64,000 bases of DNA from Xanthobacteraceae bacterium (GCA_004297465.1 SCUB01000010.1:186001-250000); one strand, 5' to 3'. Positions 56,602 to 63,951 are shown, counted from the first letter of the stretch. Notes: generated by a model not told the origin, from the sequence alone. Made by a program: numbers and translations.

Positions 56602-56859
56602 TCAGCCGTGAAGTTCGTCATAATCGGCATCCGCAGGCAGCCGGCGTTCAATGTCCTCTAGCTTCCAAAGAAGCATATCGAGCCGATCCGATAGCGAGCT
56701 GATGGCATAGATGAAGGCCATGACGGCGATCACGACGTAGAATGCCGCCGGAAAATTGCCTTCACGGTCGGCAAAAATGGCATATGCCACCAAGATGGCC
56801 GCTGACCATCCAAAGAAGATAAGCAGCGTTTTCAACCACCGGCGTTTGGGTTTTATCAT
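56602..56859 (-). CDS. Inner-element cargo: 85-residue membrane protein
   Basis: Two hydrophobic segments (TLLIFFGWSAAILVAYAIFA and FYVVIAVMAFIYAISSL) with a basic N-terminus (IKPKRRWLK) and an acidic tail (LEDIERRLPADADYDELHG). Its ATG overlaps the stop of the 46-residue gene (ATGA). Last gene of the inner-element operon, ending four bases from the left inverted repeat. No family recognised; could be a small membrane effector or accessory. Confidence 0.65.
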   Translation of the reverse strand: MIKPKRRWLKTLLIFFGWSAAILVAYAIFADREGNFPAAFYVVIAVMAFIYAISSLSDRLDMLLWKLEDIERRLPADADYDELHG

Positions 56860-56996
56860 TTTTCTGGCTTGGTCTTTTGTGGCGTCGAAACCGATCTAAA
56901 CGCCCTATCCGCGCCTTCCTCGGTTTCGTCAGCCTCAGCCTTCCGAGCAGCCTCTAGGAACCGCTTGGATTGCTCGGGATCGTCTCTATTGCCCAT
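56856..56996 (-). CDS. Inner-element cargo: 46-residue protein
   Basis: Starts MGNRDDPEQSKRFLEAARKA and continues EADETEEGADRAFRSVSTPQ. Small acidic-then-basic proteins with SKRFLEAARKAEADE-type sequence recur in alphaproteobacterial genomes, function unknown. It overlaps the PIN gene by 11 bases and its TGA overlaps the next ATG, which supports real translation despite its size. Confidence 0.65.
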   Translation of the reverse strand: MGNRDDPEQSKRFLEAARKAEADETEEGADRAFRSVSTPQKTKPEK

Positions 56997-57558
56997 GTCC
57001 ACCCGAACCCGAGGCTTTATTTTCGACATCTTCGGCGCTCGCTTTGTCTATAGCCTCTTCAAGAGGCGTCTTAGCTGGCTGCTGAGGTAAGGGAGGCTGC
57101 GGCGGCTTACATATTTTGAGTTTGGCTCCGTCCTTACGATCTATCTTGCCAGATAGACCCAGCAAATCCTCCCGATCATAGGTGTGAAGCTCGTCGATGT
57201 TATTCAAAAGCGCAGTTGCGACATGAATTGCATCCTGGGGCTTTCCAATTTTTGGATAGGCTCGCAAAAGACGCCTAGCCAAAGTTTCGACGTCCAAGTC
57301 AACTTGCACACGCGTCACGAACCCCTGCAATATGAAGTCTTCAAAGGGCACATCATCTGCCGTCGTCAAACTCTTTTTTTCGCCATCGCAAGGGCGCTTG
57401 AAGACTTCCGCCAGCGTAAAATTAGAAGTCCAAATTTCGACGTTTCCTTTTTTTGCCTCTTCAATCAAATGACTCAGAGAATCGAATCGCCCCTCTTCCT
57501 GCTGGATTAAGGCAATCCATGCGCATGCATCCCAATAATATCTAGGCTTATCTGCCAA
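56986..57558 (-). CDS. Inner-element cargo: PIN-domain protein, candidate toxin
   Basis: 190 residues. PIN fold with the acidic nuclease residues visible: Asp in YYWDACAWIALI, Glu in NFTLAEVFKRP, Asp in GKPQDAIHVATALL and Asp in LHTYDREDLLGL. A 45-residue Pro-rich then acidic tail (PPQPPLPQQPAKTPLEEAID) is unusual for VapC toxins of about 130 residues. PIN toxins cut tRNA or rRNA. The start overlaps the stop of the 281-residue gene by 11 bases, the usual antitoxin-first order. No small VapB-like antitoxin is present. Confidence 0.82.
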   Translation of the reverse strand: MADKPRYYWDACAWIALIQQEEGRFDSLSHLIEEAKKGNVEIWTSNFTLAEVFKRPCDGEKKSLTTADDVPFEDFILQGFVTRVQVDLDVETLARRLLRAYPKIGKPQDAIHVATALLNNIDELHTYDREDLLGLSGKIDRKDGAKLKICKPPQPPLPQQPAKTPLEEAIDKASAEDVENKASGSGGHGQ

Positions 57559-58393
57559 TTAGGCCGTCCCTAAAACGATCAAGATATTCGCTGGTTGTAA
57601 GTCCTAGAGTAAAATCTGCATCGCGGATTTTGCTTGTTGGAACGATGCGAGATTCAATTCTGGAAATATCGTTTGCGATAACGGACTGGATGGAACCCGC
57701 AGCATTGTATCGAATGCATCCGCGAACTATCACCCGGCTTTTCTTCCAAAAATCTTCGATGGTTGCCTTGTCAGAAAACTTGAGCAGAAGATCGTTGCTA
57801 ATCACGCACCAAATCTTGGTTTCCGTGCGACTGTCGATAACAGCGATTGCTGGTTGATTGTAGTATGTGGACAAGTCAGAGAAAACGCCCTCCAAAGAGC
57901 CAATCTCTTCTCGCACTTTCGGAAGATCAAAAAGCCCTAAAGATGGCTTTGCGTTTAGTGCGCTAACGGCTCTTTCCGCAAATCTTGGCGTTACAAGGAC
58001 ACTGCCAACATTATCGAAAACGATGTCCGTCGTTCCGACGCCATTTAAATTTCGTCGATATAGCCTCTTCGCGATATTTAGGCGCTTTGCATCCCAGGTA
58101 TCAGGAATTGTTCCTTCCGCAATTTCCTTGAGACCATTTGCGACAAACTGCTTCTGAGCGCGAGCAACAACAGAAACGTCCACCGCTGGCTCCAAACTAA
58201 CGGCCTCGCCCTCGGCGTAAAATGGGCTGTTGGTGCTAGCTTTTACTAGCTTCCATTCAACGCCCTGCTTTCCTTCTGGTCCATCGGAGAGCAGATCAAA
58301 AATATCCAGTACCTGCCGCATCGCGTCCTGAACTGTCAGGACGTCGGGATGCGCGCCAGATGCGCGGACGGTAACTGTTACCTTTTCGACCAC
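57548..58393 (-). CDS. Inner-element cargo: 281-residue protein of unknown function
   Basis: Starts at GTG 58393, five bases after the transposase stop. I recognise no domain. The N-terminal strand-like segment (EKVTVTVRASGAHPDVLTVQ), middle helices (VVARAQKQFVANGLKEIAEG) and a C-terminal beta-rich part (TKIWCVISNDLLLKFSDKAT; SRVIVRGCIRYNAAGSIQSV) suggest a soluble globular protein. It overlaps the PIN gene, so it may be an antitoxin, a target-recognition partner or part of a defence module. AT-rich codons unlike the chromosome. Confidence 0.7.
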   Translation of the reverse strand: MVEKVTVTVRASGAHPDVLTVQDAMRQVLDIFDLLSDGPEGKQGVEWKLVKASTNSPFYAEGEAVSLEPAVDVSVVARAQKQFVANGLKEIAEGTIPDTWDAKRLNIAKRLYRRNLNGVGTTDIVFDNVGSVLVTPRFAERAVSALNAKPSLGLFDLPKVREEIGSLEGVFSDLSTYYNQPAIAVIDSRTETKIWCVISNDLLLKFSDKATIEDFWKKSRVIVRGCIRYNAAGSIQSVIANDISRIESRIVPTSKIRDADFTLGLTTSEYLDRFRDGLIGR

Positions 58394-58398
58394 GACGG

Positions 58399-59322
58399 TT
58401 ACTCGTGCGCGTCCGAGACCGACGAGTCCCGGTAGGTCAAACGCTTTCCAAGCATACCACGAATAGTGATTTTTGTACGCTCCACGTCATCAATGCCGAG
58501 CCGCACGCGGGTGTTCTGGCGGAAATCGAACTCGGCCAAATAGCGGTTTAGATGCTTCTTACCGACGTGCTGATAGGTGCCAATTAGGCCGCGTTTCAGA
58601 ACGGAAAAGAAGCCCTCAAGGGTGTTGGTATGAACGTCGTCGCGGACCCATTCGTACTTGGAATGGTCAACGGCGTCATGCTGCGCAACCGGCGGAAACT
58701 TATAGTGCTGCGCCTGATCCGTAACCAGACGGCTATCCTTATGGACGTGCGTGCGGACATGGCTCATGGCGCTACGGTGATCCATTATCACGGACCTAAT
58801 GTCGCCGCCGCGCTCCACAAGGCTCATGACGATGTGCTTAGGCCGCTTCCTGCCTGGGCCACGCTTAGTCTTCCGGGAATTGGTAATGGCCGTTTCATCG
58901 GCCTCCACGACCTTCCCCGCGCCGCCTAGCTGCGCGTCCATAGTCGGGGTCATGGCCAGCCTGATCCGGTGCCCAAGGTGCCAAGCCGTTTTCATGCCGC
59001 AGCCAAGCGTCCGCTGTAACTGGCGAGTAGAGATGCCCTTCTTGCTGCTGCAAAGCAGATGGATAGCCTGAAGCCAGAGGCGCAGGGGAAGATGGCTGTC
59101 CTCGAAAATCGTGCCGATCCGCACCGTAAACGGCTTGCGGCAGGCATAGCATTTGCGTAGACCGGCGCGGGTCGTCTTACCCTGAAGTCGGCCAATCTTC
59201 GCGCCATCGACATTACCGCAATGCGGGCAGACCGGCCCCTGCGGCCACAGTTGCTCCTCGACGTAAGCAAAAGCCGCTTCCTCATTATGAAATCGGGCGT
59301 CAGAAAGAATAGATTTAGCCAT
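58399..59322 (-). CDS. IS1595-family (ISXO2-like) transposase of the inner element
   Basis: 307 residues. Zinc ribbon CPHCGNVDGAKIGRLQGKTT with CYACRKPFTV; the helical GISTRQLQRTLGCGMKTAWH; DDE core with Asp in KVVEADETAITN, Asp in RLVTDQAQHYKF and the Asn/Glu motif in NTLEGFFSVLKRGLIGTYQH. GGAG lies seven bases before the ATG. It is the first gene of a five-gene operon, so cargo expression may follow transposase expression. Start codon is 62 bases from the right end. Confidence 0.93.
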   Translation of the reverse strand: MAKSILSDARFHNEEAAFAYVEEQLWPQGPVCPHCGNVDGAKIGRLQGKTTRAGLRKCYACRKPFTVRIGTIFEDSHLPLRLWLQAIHLLCSSKKGISTRQLQRTLGCGMKTAWHLGHRIRLAMTPTMDAQLGGAGKVVEADETAITNSRKTKRGPGRKRPKHIVMSLVERGGDIRSVIMDHRSAMSHVRTHVHKDSRLVTDQAQHYKFPPVAQHDAVDHSKYEWVRDDVHTNTLEGFFSVLKRGLIGTYQHVGKKHLNRYLAEFDFRQNTRVRLGIDDVERTKITIRGMLGKRLTYRDSSVSDAHE

Positions 59323-59361
59323 AGCTTATCTCCAATGGCTAAACTATCTCATATCGTTTTG

Positions 59362-59384
59362 GGTACGTCAAGTGAAACATCGCC
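59362..59384 (-). repeat. Inner element right terminal inverted repeat
   Basis: 23 bp, exact reverse complement of 56575-56597. Confidence 0.95.
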
Positions 59385-59392
59385 AATTTTAG
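59385..59392. repeat. 8-bp target-site duplication, right copy (inner element)
   Basis: AATTTTAG, second copy of 56567-56574. Confidence 0.95.
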
Positions 59393-59468
59393 TTTCATAA
59401 TATTTATCGGCCGCCGCCTGAGCATTCCCGTTTGGCATTACACCGAGCGCAATAACGACGCCACTTAG
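59393..59468 (+). pseudogene. 3' end of the interrupted cargo membrane-protein gene
   Basis: Encodes the last residues SFIIFIGRRLSIPVWHYTER then NNDAT and a TAG stop, in frame with 55862-56574 once the inner element and one duplication are removed. It is now separated from its gene by 2.8 kb and cannot be expressed as such. Confidence 0.8.
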
Positions 59469-59508
59469 TGCGGCCCAAGCCGCCGCCCGCGCGATCATAG
59501 AGCGTCCC

Positions 59509-59533
59509 TTGTGGCGTTTGCGCCATAATACCG
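59509..59533 (-). repeat. Outer element right terminal inverted repeat
   Basis: 25 bp, exact reverse complement of 53214-53238. Confidence 0.95.
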
Positions 59534-59541
59534 GACTATCC
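59534..59541. repeat. 8-bp target-site duplication, right copy (outer element)
   Basis: GACTATCC, second copy of 53206-53213. Confidence 0.95.
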
Positions 59542-60655
59542 GGTCGAGAAGCTCGACATCAAGCTCGCGGTCGAGCCCGACGATCTCGAGACGCGGGCCG
59601 CGATCGCCCGGCTCGGCCCGGTTCCCGGTCTCACCGTCATCGTCGCGCCCGCCTACGGGCCCCGCACCAAGCCGAAGGCGCTCAACGCGGCGCTCACCTT
59701 CGCGCGCGGCAGCTTCACCGTCATCTACGACGCCGAGGACCGGCCCGAGCCGGGCCAGTTGCGCGCCGCGCTCGACGCGTTCCGCGGCCATGGCGGCGAG
59801 GTCGCCTGCGCGCAGGCGAGCCTGTGCATCGACAACCTGTCCGACAGCTGGCTGGCGCGCATGTTCAGCGCCGAATATGCCGGGCAGTTCGACGTGTTCC
59901 TGCCGGGCTTTGCCGCGCTCGGCCTGCCGCTGCCGCTCGGCGGCTCCTCCAATCACTTCCGCACCGCGGTGTTGCGCGAGGTGATGGGATGGGATGCCTA
60001 CAACGTCACCGAGGACGCCGATCTCGGCGTGCGGCTGGCGCGGTTCGGCTACCGCTCGGTGACGTTCGCCTCCACGACCTACGAGGAAGCCCCGGCCCTG
60101 CTCGGCGCCTGGCTCAAACAGCGCACCCGCTGGATGAAGGGCTGGATGCAGACTTGGGCCGTGCACATGCGCTCGCCGCGGCGGCTGTGGCGCGACCTCG
60201 GCGCGCGCGGGTTCCTCGCGCTCAACGCCGCCATCGGCGGCAACGTGCTGACCGCGCTGATCCATCCGTTCTTCGTGGCCGGCCTGATCATCGGCATCGC
60301 GACCCACGAACCCGGCCCCGGCCCCGGCGGCCTGCTGCTGCAGGGCGCTTTTTCATGGCTGCACGAGACGGCGATCGCCTCCGGCTATCTCGTCACCGCC
60401 ATGATCTGCGGCGTCGGGCTGGCGCGGCGCGGGCAGACCCACAGCCTTTGGGTGCTGGCGCTCATTCCGGTGTACTGGCTGTTGCTGTCCGCCGCCGCCT
60501 GGCGCGCGCTGCACCAGATGATGACCGCACCCTATCGCTGGGAAAAGACCACGCACGGCCTGGCGCGCAGCTCGCATTTCATCGGCGGCGAGGCGCGCGG
60601 CGCCGTTACAGATGGCGGCGCAGCTCGGCGGCCGCCTCGTCGGGCCGTCGCTTGA
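59542..60655 (+). pseudogene. Glycosyltransferase family 2, 3' part, split by transposon
   Basis: C-terminal about 370 residues. Holds the catalytic core: IYDAEDRPEPGQL (DxD equivalent), SSNHFRTAVLREVMGWDAYN, base Asp in VTEDADLGVRLARFG and the QxxRW motif in LKQRTRWMKGWMQTW, then membrane helices (LTALIHPFFVAGLIIGIATH; LWVLALIPVYWLLLSAAAWR). It continues the frame of 52360-53213 exactly. Internal starts could give a truncated protein without the first GT strand, so activity is unlikely. Its end overlaps the convergent SCO1 gene by 50 bases. Confidence 0.88.
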
Positions 60656-61196
60656 GGCTGAACGGGGCGACGAAGTTGCCGTCGCGGCCGATCAGGTAGA
60701 CCAGCGCGGTATGGTCCATGGTGTAGCCGCCGCTCTCCAGCGGCACCTTCTTGGCGTAGACGCGATAGGCGGTGAGCATCCTGGCGGTGGCCTCGGCGCT
60801 GCCCGAAAGCCCCTTGAGATGCGGATCGAAGCTGGCGAGGTAATCCTTCATCACCGCCGGCGTGTCGCGCTCGGGATCGACCGAGATGAAATAGGCGCCG
60901 ACCTTGTCGGCCTCCGGTCCCAGCGCGCGCAACAACTCGGAGACCTCGAACAGCGTGGTCGGACAGACATCCGGGCAATGCGTGAAGCCGAAGAATAAGA
61001 GCGACGGACGGCCCTTGAGGTCGCGCTCGGTGACCGTCTCGCCGGTCTGGTCGACGAGCTGGAACGGCCCGCCGATCATCGCTTTTGCCGCGCCGCCGGA
61101 ACGGTCGCCGCCCACCAGCCACACCACAAGGCCGAGGACGAGCGCCAGACTCGCGGCGAAAGCTGCAATGACAACGAGGGCTCGGGACCGCGCCAT
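60606..61196 (-). CDS. SCO1/SenC family copper chaperone
   Basis: 196 residues. One N-terminal helix (ALVVIAAFAASLALVLGLVV) and a thioredoxin-like periplasmic domain with the copper motif CPDVCP in GFTHCPDVCPTTL and the distal His in YTMDHTALVYLIG. SCO proteins load copper into the CuA site of subunit II of aa3 oxidase, whose genes are at 25-28 kb in this window. Normal length. A small membrane protein gene lies upstream. Confidence 0.95.
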   Translation of the reverse strand: MARSRALVVIAAFAASLALVLGLVVWLVGGDRSGGAAKAMIGGPFQLVDQTGETVTERDLKGRPSLLFFGFTHCPDVCPTTLFEVSELLRALGPEADKVGAYFISVDPERDTPAVMKDYLASFDPHLKGLSGSAEATARMLTAYRVYAKKVPLESGGYTMDHTALVYLIGRDGNFVAPFSLKRRPDEAAAELRRHL

Positions 61197-61211
61197 GGAA
61201 CAATCCTGTCG

Positions 61212-61262
61212 TATGCTAGAGACACATTGCTGCTAGAAACACGCCGCTGCTAGAAACACGCC
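61212..61262. repeat. 17-bp tandem repeat, two perfect and one degenerate copy
   Basis: GCTGCTAGAAACACGCC occurs at 61229-61245 and 61246-61262, preceded by a diverged copy at 61212-61228. It overlaps the stop codon of the small membrane protein gene at 61250. Confidence 0.8.
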
Positions 61263-61462
61263 GCGATGCCGGCCGCGACCATCTCGAAGAACACCGTGGC
61301 GCCGAACTTCATCCACAGCACGCCGGCGGCGACACCGGCAAGCCCTGCCAGCGCCAGCGCCGTCAACGCCAGCCATGACAGCACCCGCGGCGCTGCCGCT
61401 TCCATGTCCGCGTGCTGTTGCGGCGTGTGCATGGTGTAACCGGAAAATCCATTACCGGACAT
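61250..61462 (-). CDS. Small hypothetical membrane protein
   Basis: 70 residues with two adjacent hydrophobic segments (VLSWLALTALALAGLAGVAA and TVFFEMVAAGIAACF). It lies 53 bases upstream of the SCO1 gene on the same strand. Starts 61462 (MSGNGFSG) or 61432 (MHTPQQHA). A 17-bp tandem repeat supplies its stop. No family recognised. Confidence 0.55.
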   Translation of the reverse strand: MSGNGFSGYTMHTPQQHADMEAAAPRVLSWLALTALALAGLAGVAAGVLWMKFGATVFFEMVAAGIAACF

Positions 61463-61551
61463 CGCGCGGCCGGCACGCACGAGGGCATGTCTTCCACGCG
61501 CTTTTCCACATAGTCGGAGTGGGCATGCAATACAAGACGATTGGGCCGAAT

Positions 61552-62037
61552 TCAGCGCGTCGTGCTGGCGTTGATATAGCACGGCCGGTACATGCCGGCG
61601 AGTTCGCGGCCGCGCAGGAACACCATGCGCGATTTCAATCCGCCGCGGCGCGTCAGCCAGCGCTGGATCACCGGCGGATAAAGGCGGTAGAGCAGCCGCG
61701 TGGCTTCGGAGTTGGTGATGGGATGGCCTTGCGGGCCCATGTCCCAGGCGGCATGGAACCCCAGGCTGGCGCGCGGCGTGACGCAGATACGGCTCGATGG
61801 CACGGCGCCGAGCACGATAGTGCAGGCGGAAGCGCACATGCCATCGATCACGACCGTCTCGCCCGACGAGCGCAGGCCTTCGTATTTGTCGATGTAGGTC
61901 CCGATGCGGCCGCCGCGATCGTCGGCGATGCGCATCGCCGCATGGCCCGCGTTTGTTGCCGCCATCAGCAGCATCATGCCGAACAACAGAATGGCCGCAA
62001 CCGCGGCCGGACGGCCGGCACTCTTTCGCCGACGCAT
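61552..62037 (-). CDS. Exported ClpP/crotonase-fold-like protein
   Basis: 161 residues. An N-terminal helix after RRRKSAGR (AAVAAILLFGMMLLMAATNA), then GGRIGTYIDKYEGLRSSGET, VVIDGMCASACTIVLGAVPS and PRASLGFHAAWD. The CASACT segment followed by GFHAA matches secreted ClpP-like serine-peptidase relatives in rhizobia, with the Ser in the usual nucleophile place. A Cys pair (DGMC, RICVTP) may form a disulfide. The start is uncertain (62037 or up to 62097). Substrate unknown. Confidence 0.7.
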   Translation of the reverse strand: MRRRKSAGRPAAVAAILLFGMMLLMAATNAGHAAMRIADDRGGRIGTYIDKYEGLRSSGETVVIDGMCASACTIVLGAVPSSRICVTPRASLGFHAAWDMGPQGHPITNSEATRLLYRLYPPVIQRWLTRRGGLKSRMVFLRGRELAGMYRPCYINASTTR

Positions 62038-62355
62038 CGCCCCATTACGCGAAGCAACAAACCCCATGGCCCCGACGCCCATTTCCCAAGCTGCCACTGA
62101 TCGCAGCGTGTTGCGGAGCCGGGTGTTTGTCCAGCATTTTTGTCGGTCCGGCGCGGAATAGGCCGGCCGTGTTGCCGCGCCGCCGCGGTCAGGCGTGACT
62201 TTTTATTTTTTCTGTTGATTTTTTCGCGCGGCAGGCGGCTTCTTCTTTTGAACACAAGCTTTGCGGAAAATCGGGGATCCCCGCGCGCGGTTCGAGCCCC
62301 GTGCCGAGCACAATCCCCCAAGCTCGCAATCATACACACCAGAACCGGTAATCCG
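62038..62355. other. Intergenic region before Crp/Fnr gene 1
   Basis: 318 bases. A T-rich stretch at about 62196-62225 is the only promoter-like part. The regulator frame is open upstream to 62140, but that part lacks homology. No perfect FNR box seen here. Confidence 0.5.
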
Positions 62356-63045
62356 ATGGCACGCATGACGCCCGATGACTGGCAGATGATCCAGCGATCG
62401 GCGCTGTTCAGCCGCCTCGACGAGGCTATCGTGCGCGAATTCCTTGGGCGCGATCCGATCCACGACTGCGCCAAGGGCGAGGTCATCTGCCGGCAGGGCG
62501 AGGCGGCCGACCACTATCACATCGTGCTGAGCGGCCTGGTCAAGCTGTTCCGGCGACCGGCCTCCGGCGCGTCGGCCATCATCGCGATACACGGCCCGTC
62601 GCAGGCGTTCATGGAAGCCGAGGCGCTGAGCGGCGGCGTCTACACCGCGACGGCGGAAGCGGTCTCCCAGGCGCGCCTGCTGCGCATTTCCGCGCACGAA
62701 CTGCGCCAGCGCATCGAGGGCGACCCCGATCTTGCGCTCTCGATGCTGGGCTCGGCCTCCATCAATCTCAAGATGCTGCTGGAATATGTCGAGAAGCTCA
62801 AGACACTGACCGGGCCGGCGCGACTTGCCGATTTCATTCTCTCGCTGACTGGACCACGCAGCGGCGCGGCGGAACTGACGCTGCCTTACGAGAAGCAACT
62901 CATCGCCGGCCAGCTCGGCATGACGCCGGAAAGCTTCTCGCGCGCGCTGGCGCAACTGCGCCGGCATGGCGTCTCCGTCGATCGCGACCGCATCGAGGTC
63001 AAGGACATCGGCCGGCTGCAGGATTACCTCGCCTCGGCGCACTGA
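62356..63045 (+). CDS. Crp/Fnr-family transcriptional regulator 1
   Basis: 229 residues. Cyclic-nucleotide-binding-like beta barrel (GEVICRQGEAADHYHIVLSG; MEAEALSGGVYTATAEA), long dimerisation helix and a winged helix whose recognition part is LGMTPESFSRALAQLRRHG. ESFSR in this helix reads TTGA half-sites in FNR and DNR proteins. The N-terminal Cys cluster of FNR is absent, so it is more like DNR/NarR (NO or heme sensing) than an oxygen-sensing FNR. Converges on a second regulator of the same family 18 bases away. Confidence 0.9.
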   Translation: MARMTPDDWQMIQRSALFSRLDEAIVREFLGRDPIHDCAKGEVICRQGEAADHYHIVLSGLVKLFRRPASGASAIIAIHGPSQAFMEAEALSGGVYTATAEAVSQARLLRISAHELRQRIEGDPDLALSMLGSASINLKMLLEYVEKLKTLTGPARLADFILSLTGPRSGAAELTLPYEKQLIAGQLGMTPESFSRALAQLRRHGVSVDRDRIEVKDIGRLQDYLASAH

Positions 63046-63063
63046 CGGCCGGCGCCGCCTGCC

Positions 63064-63789
63064 TTACAGGCCGGCAAAGGCGCGCAGGCGTTCCATCGAA
63101 TCGATCGACACCAGCTCGCGCTGCACCTTGACGCCCTCCTTGCCGAGCGCGGCGAGCGCGCGCGAGAAGCTTTCCGGCGTCATACCGAGGCGCGCGGCGA
63201 TCAGCGACTTCTCGTAAGGCAGCGTCAGTTCGATGGCTTGCTGTCCGGGCGGCGCGAGATGGATGAAGAATTCCGCGACACGGCGCGGCCCGTTGAGCAG
63301 TTTCAGCTTCTCGATCTGCTCGGTCAGTTCGGCGCCGTGCAGAGCGATCGACGACAGCATCGCCGTCGCCAGTTCGGGATCGGCTTCGAGCGCGGCGATG
63401 AAGCTCGACAGCTCCATGCGCAGCAGGCGCGACGGACTGGCCGCCTCCGCCACCACCGGGTAATGCCCGCCGAGGAACATCACCGGCTCGGCGAAACTTT
63501 CGCCGCGCGTCAGCACCGTCACCACCGCCTCGCCGCCATTGAGCGTGAGCCGATAAAGCTTCACCCAGCCGTCAAGCAGCACGAAGAAAGCGTCCGCCTT
63601 GTCACCCTGGTTGAAGATGACCTGGCCGCGCTCGCAGTGGATCACGCGGCCGCGGCTGCCAAGCCGCATCACGGCCGGCTCGCGCAGATGCCGGAACAGC
63701 GGGCAGATCCTGATCGCCTCCCAGTCTTCCTCGGTCAGCTTGGCATGGGACGTTTCGGTGGCGCGCAAGACACTATTCCGTTTCAACAA
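63064..63789 (-). CDS. Crp/Fnr-family transcriptional regulator 2
   Basis: 241 residues. Effector barrel (VIFNQGDKADAFFVLLDGWV; FAEPVMFLGGHYPVVAEAAS), dimerisation helix and recognition helix LGMTPESFSRALAALGKEG, almost identical to that of the neighbour. No FNR-type cysteine cluster. The two probably arose by an old duplication and may share sites. An FNR/DNR-type box lies 73 bases upstream, in the region shared with the divergent gene at 63952, so autoregulation is possible. Confidence 0.9.
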   Translation of the reverse strand: MLKRNSVLRATETSHAKLTEEDWEAIRICPLFRHLREPAVMRLGSRGRVIHCERGQVIFNQGDKADAFFVLLDGWVKLYRLTLNGGEAVVTVLTRGESFAEPVMFLGGHYPVVAEAASPSRLLRMELSSFIAALEADPELATAMLSSIALHGAELTEQIEKLKLLNGPRRVAEFFIHLAPPGQQAIELTLPYEKSLIAARLGMTPESFSRALAALGKEGVKVQRELVSIDSMERLRAFAGL

Positions 63790-63861
63790 TGCGGATTCAT
63801 GTGCCCCAGTTCGCGACCGGGCACAACCGCACCCCGGGCCCGGTCAGTGATCCGCCTTCAA

Positions 63862-63875
63862 TTGATGTTCGTCAA
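63862..63875. promoter_or_regulatory. FNR/DNR-type box between divergent genes
   Basis: TTGATGTTCGTCAA matches TTGAY-N4-RTCAA. It lies 76 bases before the plus-strand start at 63952 and 73 bases before the Crp/Fnr gene 2 start. Confidence 0.65.
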
Positions 63876-63951
63876 GGCGTAGTTGTGCCGCACAGCGCCT
63901 TATAATTGGACGTAGCTGCATGCAGCCTCGCAAGAGGGGACACAAAGGACG

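Larger units (their letters stand above)
55862..56611 (+). pseudogene. Transposon cargo: membrane protein with C-terminus replaced by nested insertion
   Basis: Two hydrophobic segments (ELLLALIFALAITVAALWPS and PGEWLLSLVTWMLWIATARL) and a C-terminal domain (RAYVSIESGGA; EFRPNVINNGCTPARDVRIV) of a family common in Bradyrhizobium and relatives, function unknown. The start is probably TTG 55862, preceded by GCGGGGG; the frame is open up to 55799. After Asn-Phe the reading frame enters the inner element and ends after 12 foreign residues. Joining 55862-56574 to 59393-59468 gives a 262-residue frame ending WHYTERNNDAT, the kind of ending its relatives have. May be non-functional. Confidence 0.75.
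56575..59384. mobile_element. Nested IS1595-family-like transposon with cargo (inner element, 2810 bp)
   Basis: Bounded by perfect 23-bp inverted repeats and an 8-bp duplication inside a cargo gene of the outer element. All its genes lie on the minus strand: transposase, a 281-residue unknown, a PIN-domain protein, a 46-residue protein and an 85-residue membrane protein, with overlaps of 4-11 bases or a five-base gap. It must have inserted after the outer element acquired its cargo. Its ends differ in sequence from the outer ends, so the two are separate members of the family. Confidence 0.92.
53214..59533. mobile_element. IS1595-family-like transposon with cargo (outer element, 6320 bp)
   Basis: Bounded by perfect 25-bp inverted repeats and an 8-bp duplication of the glycosyltransferase gene. 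It encodes a 144-residue coiled-coil protein, a Panacea-domain protein with an overlapping membrane protein, a transposase, a DUF6471-like regulator and a membrane protein broken by a second insertion. Without that insertion and its duplication it would be 3502 bp, much longer than the roughly 1-kb basic IS1595 elements and like family members that carry passenger genes. The intact ends and reading frame of the interrupted host gene point to a recent insertion. Confidence 0.92.

Noticed and set aside
59393-59498. Minus-strand frame beginning MIARAAAWAALSGVVIALGV that looks like a signal peptide and would continue for over 200 codons if the inner element were removed
   Set aside because: The same bases on the plus strand complete a recognised cargo protein family ending WHYTERNNDAT. 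The minus reading is its antisense mirror and matches nothing I know.
59509-60699. Long plus-strand frame starting in the right inverted repeat with many Arg residues
   Set aside because: It is an out-of-frame shadow of the glycosyltransferase 3' part, which has the D, D and QxxRW motifs in its own frame.
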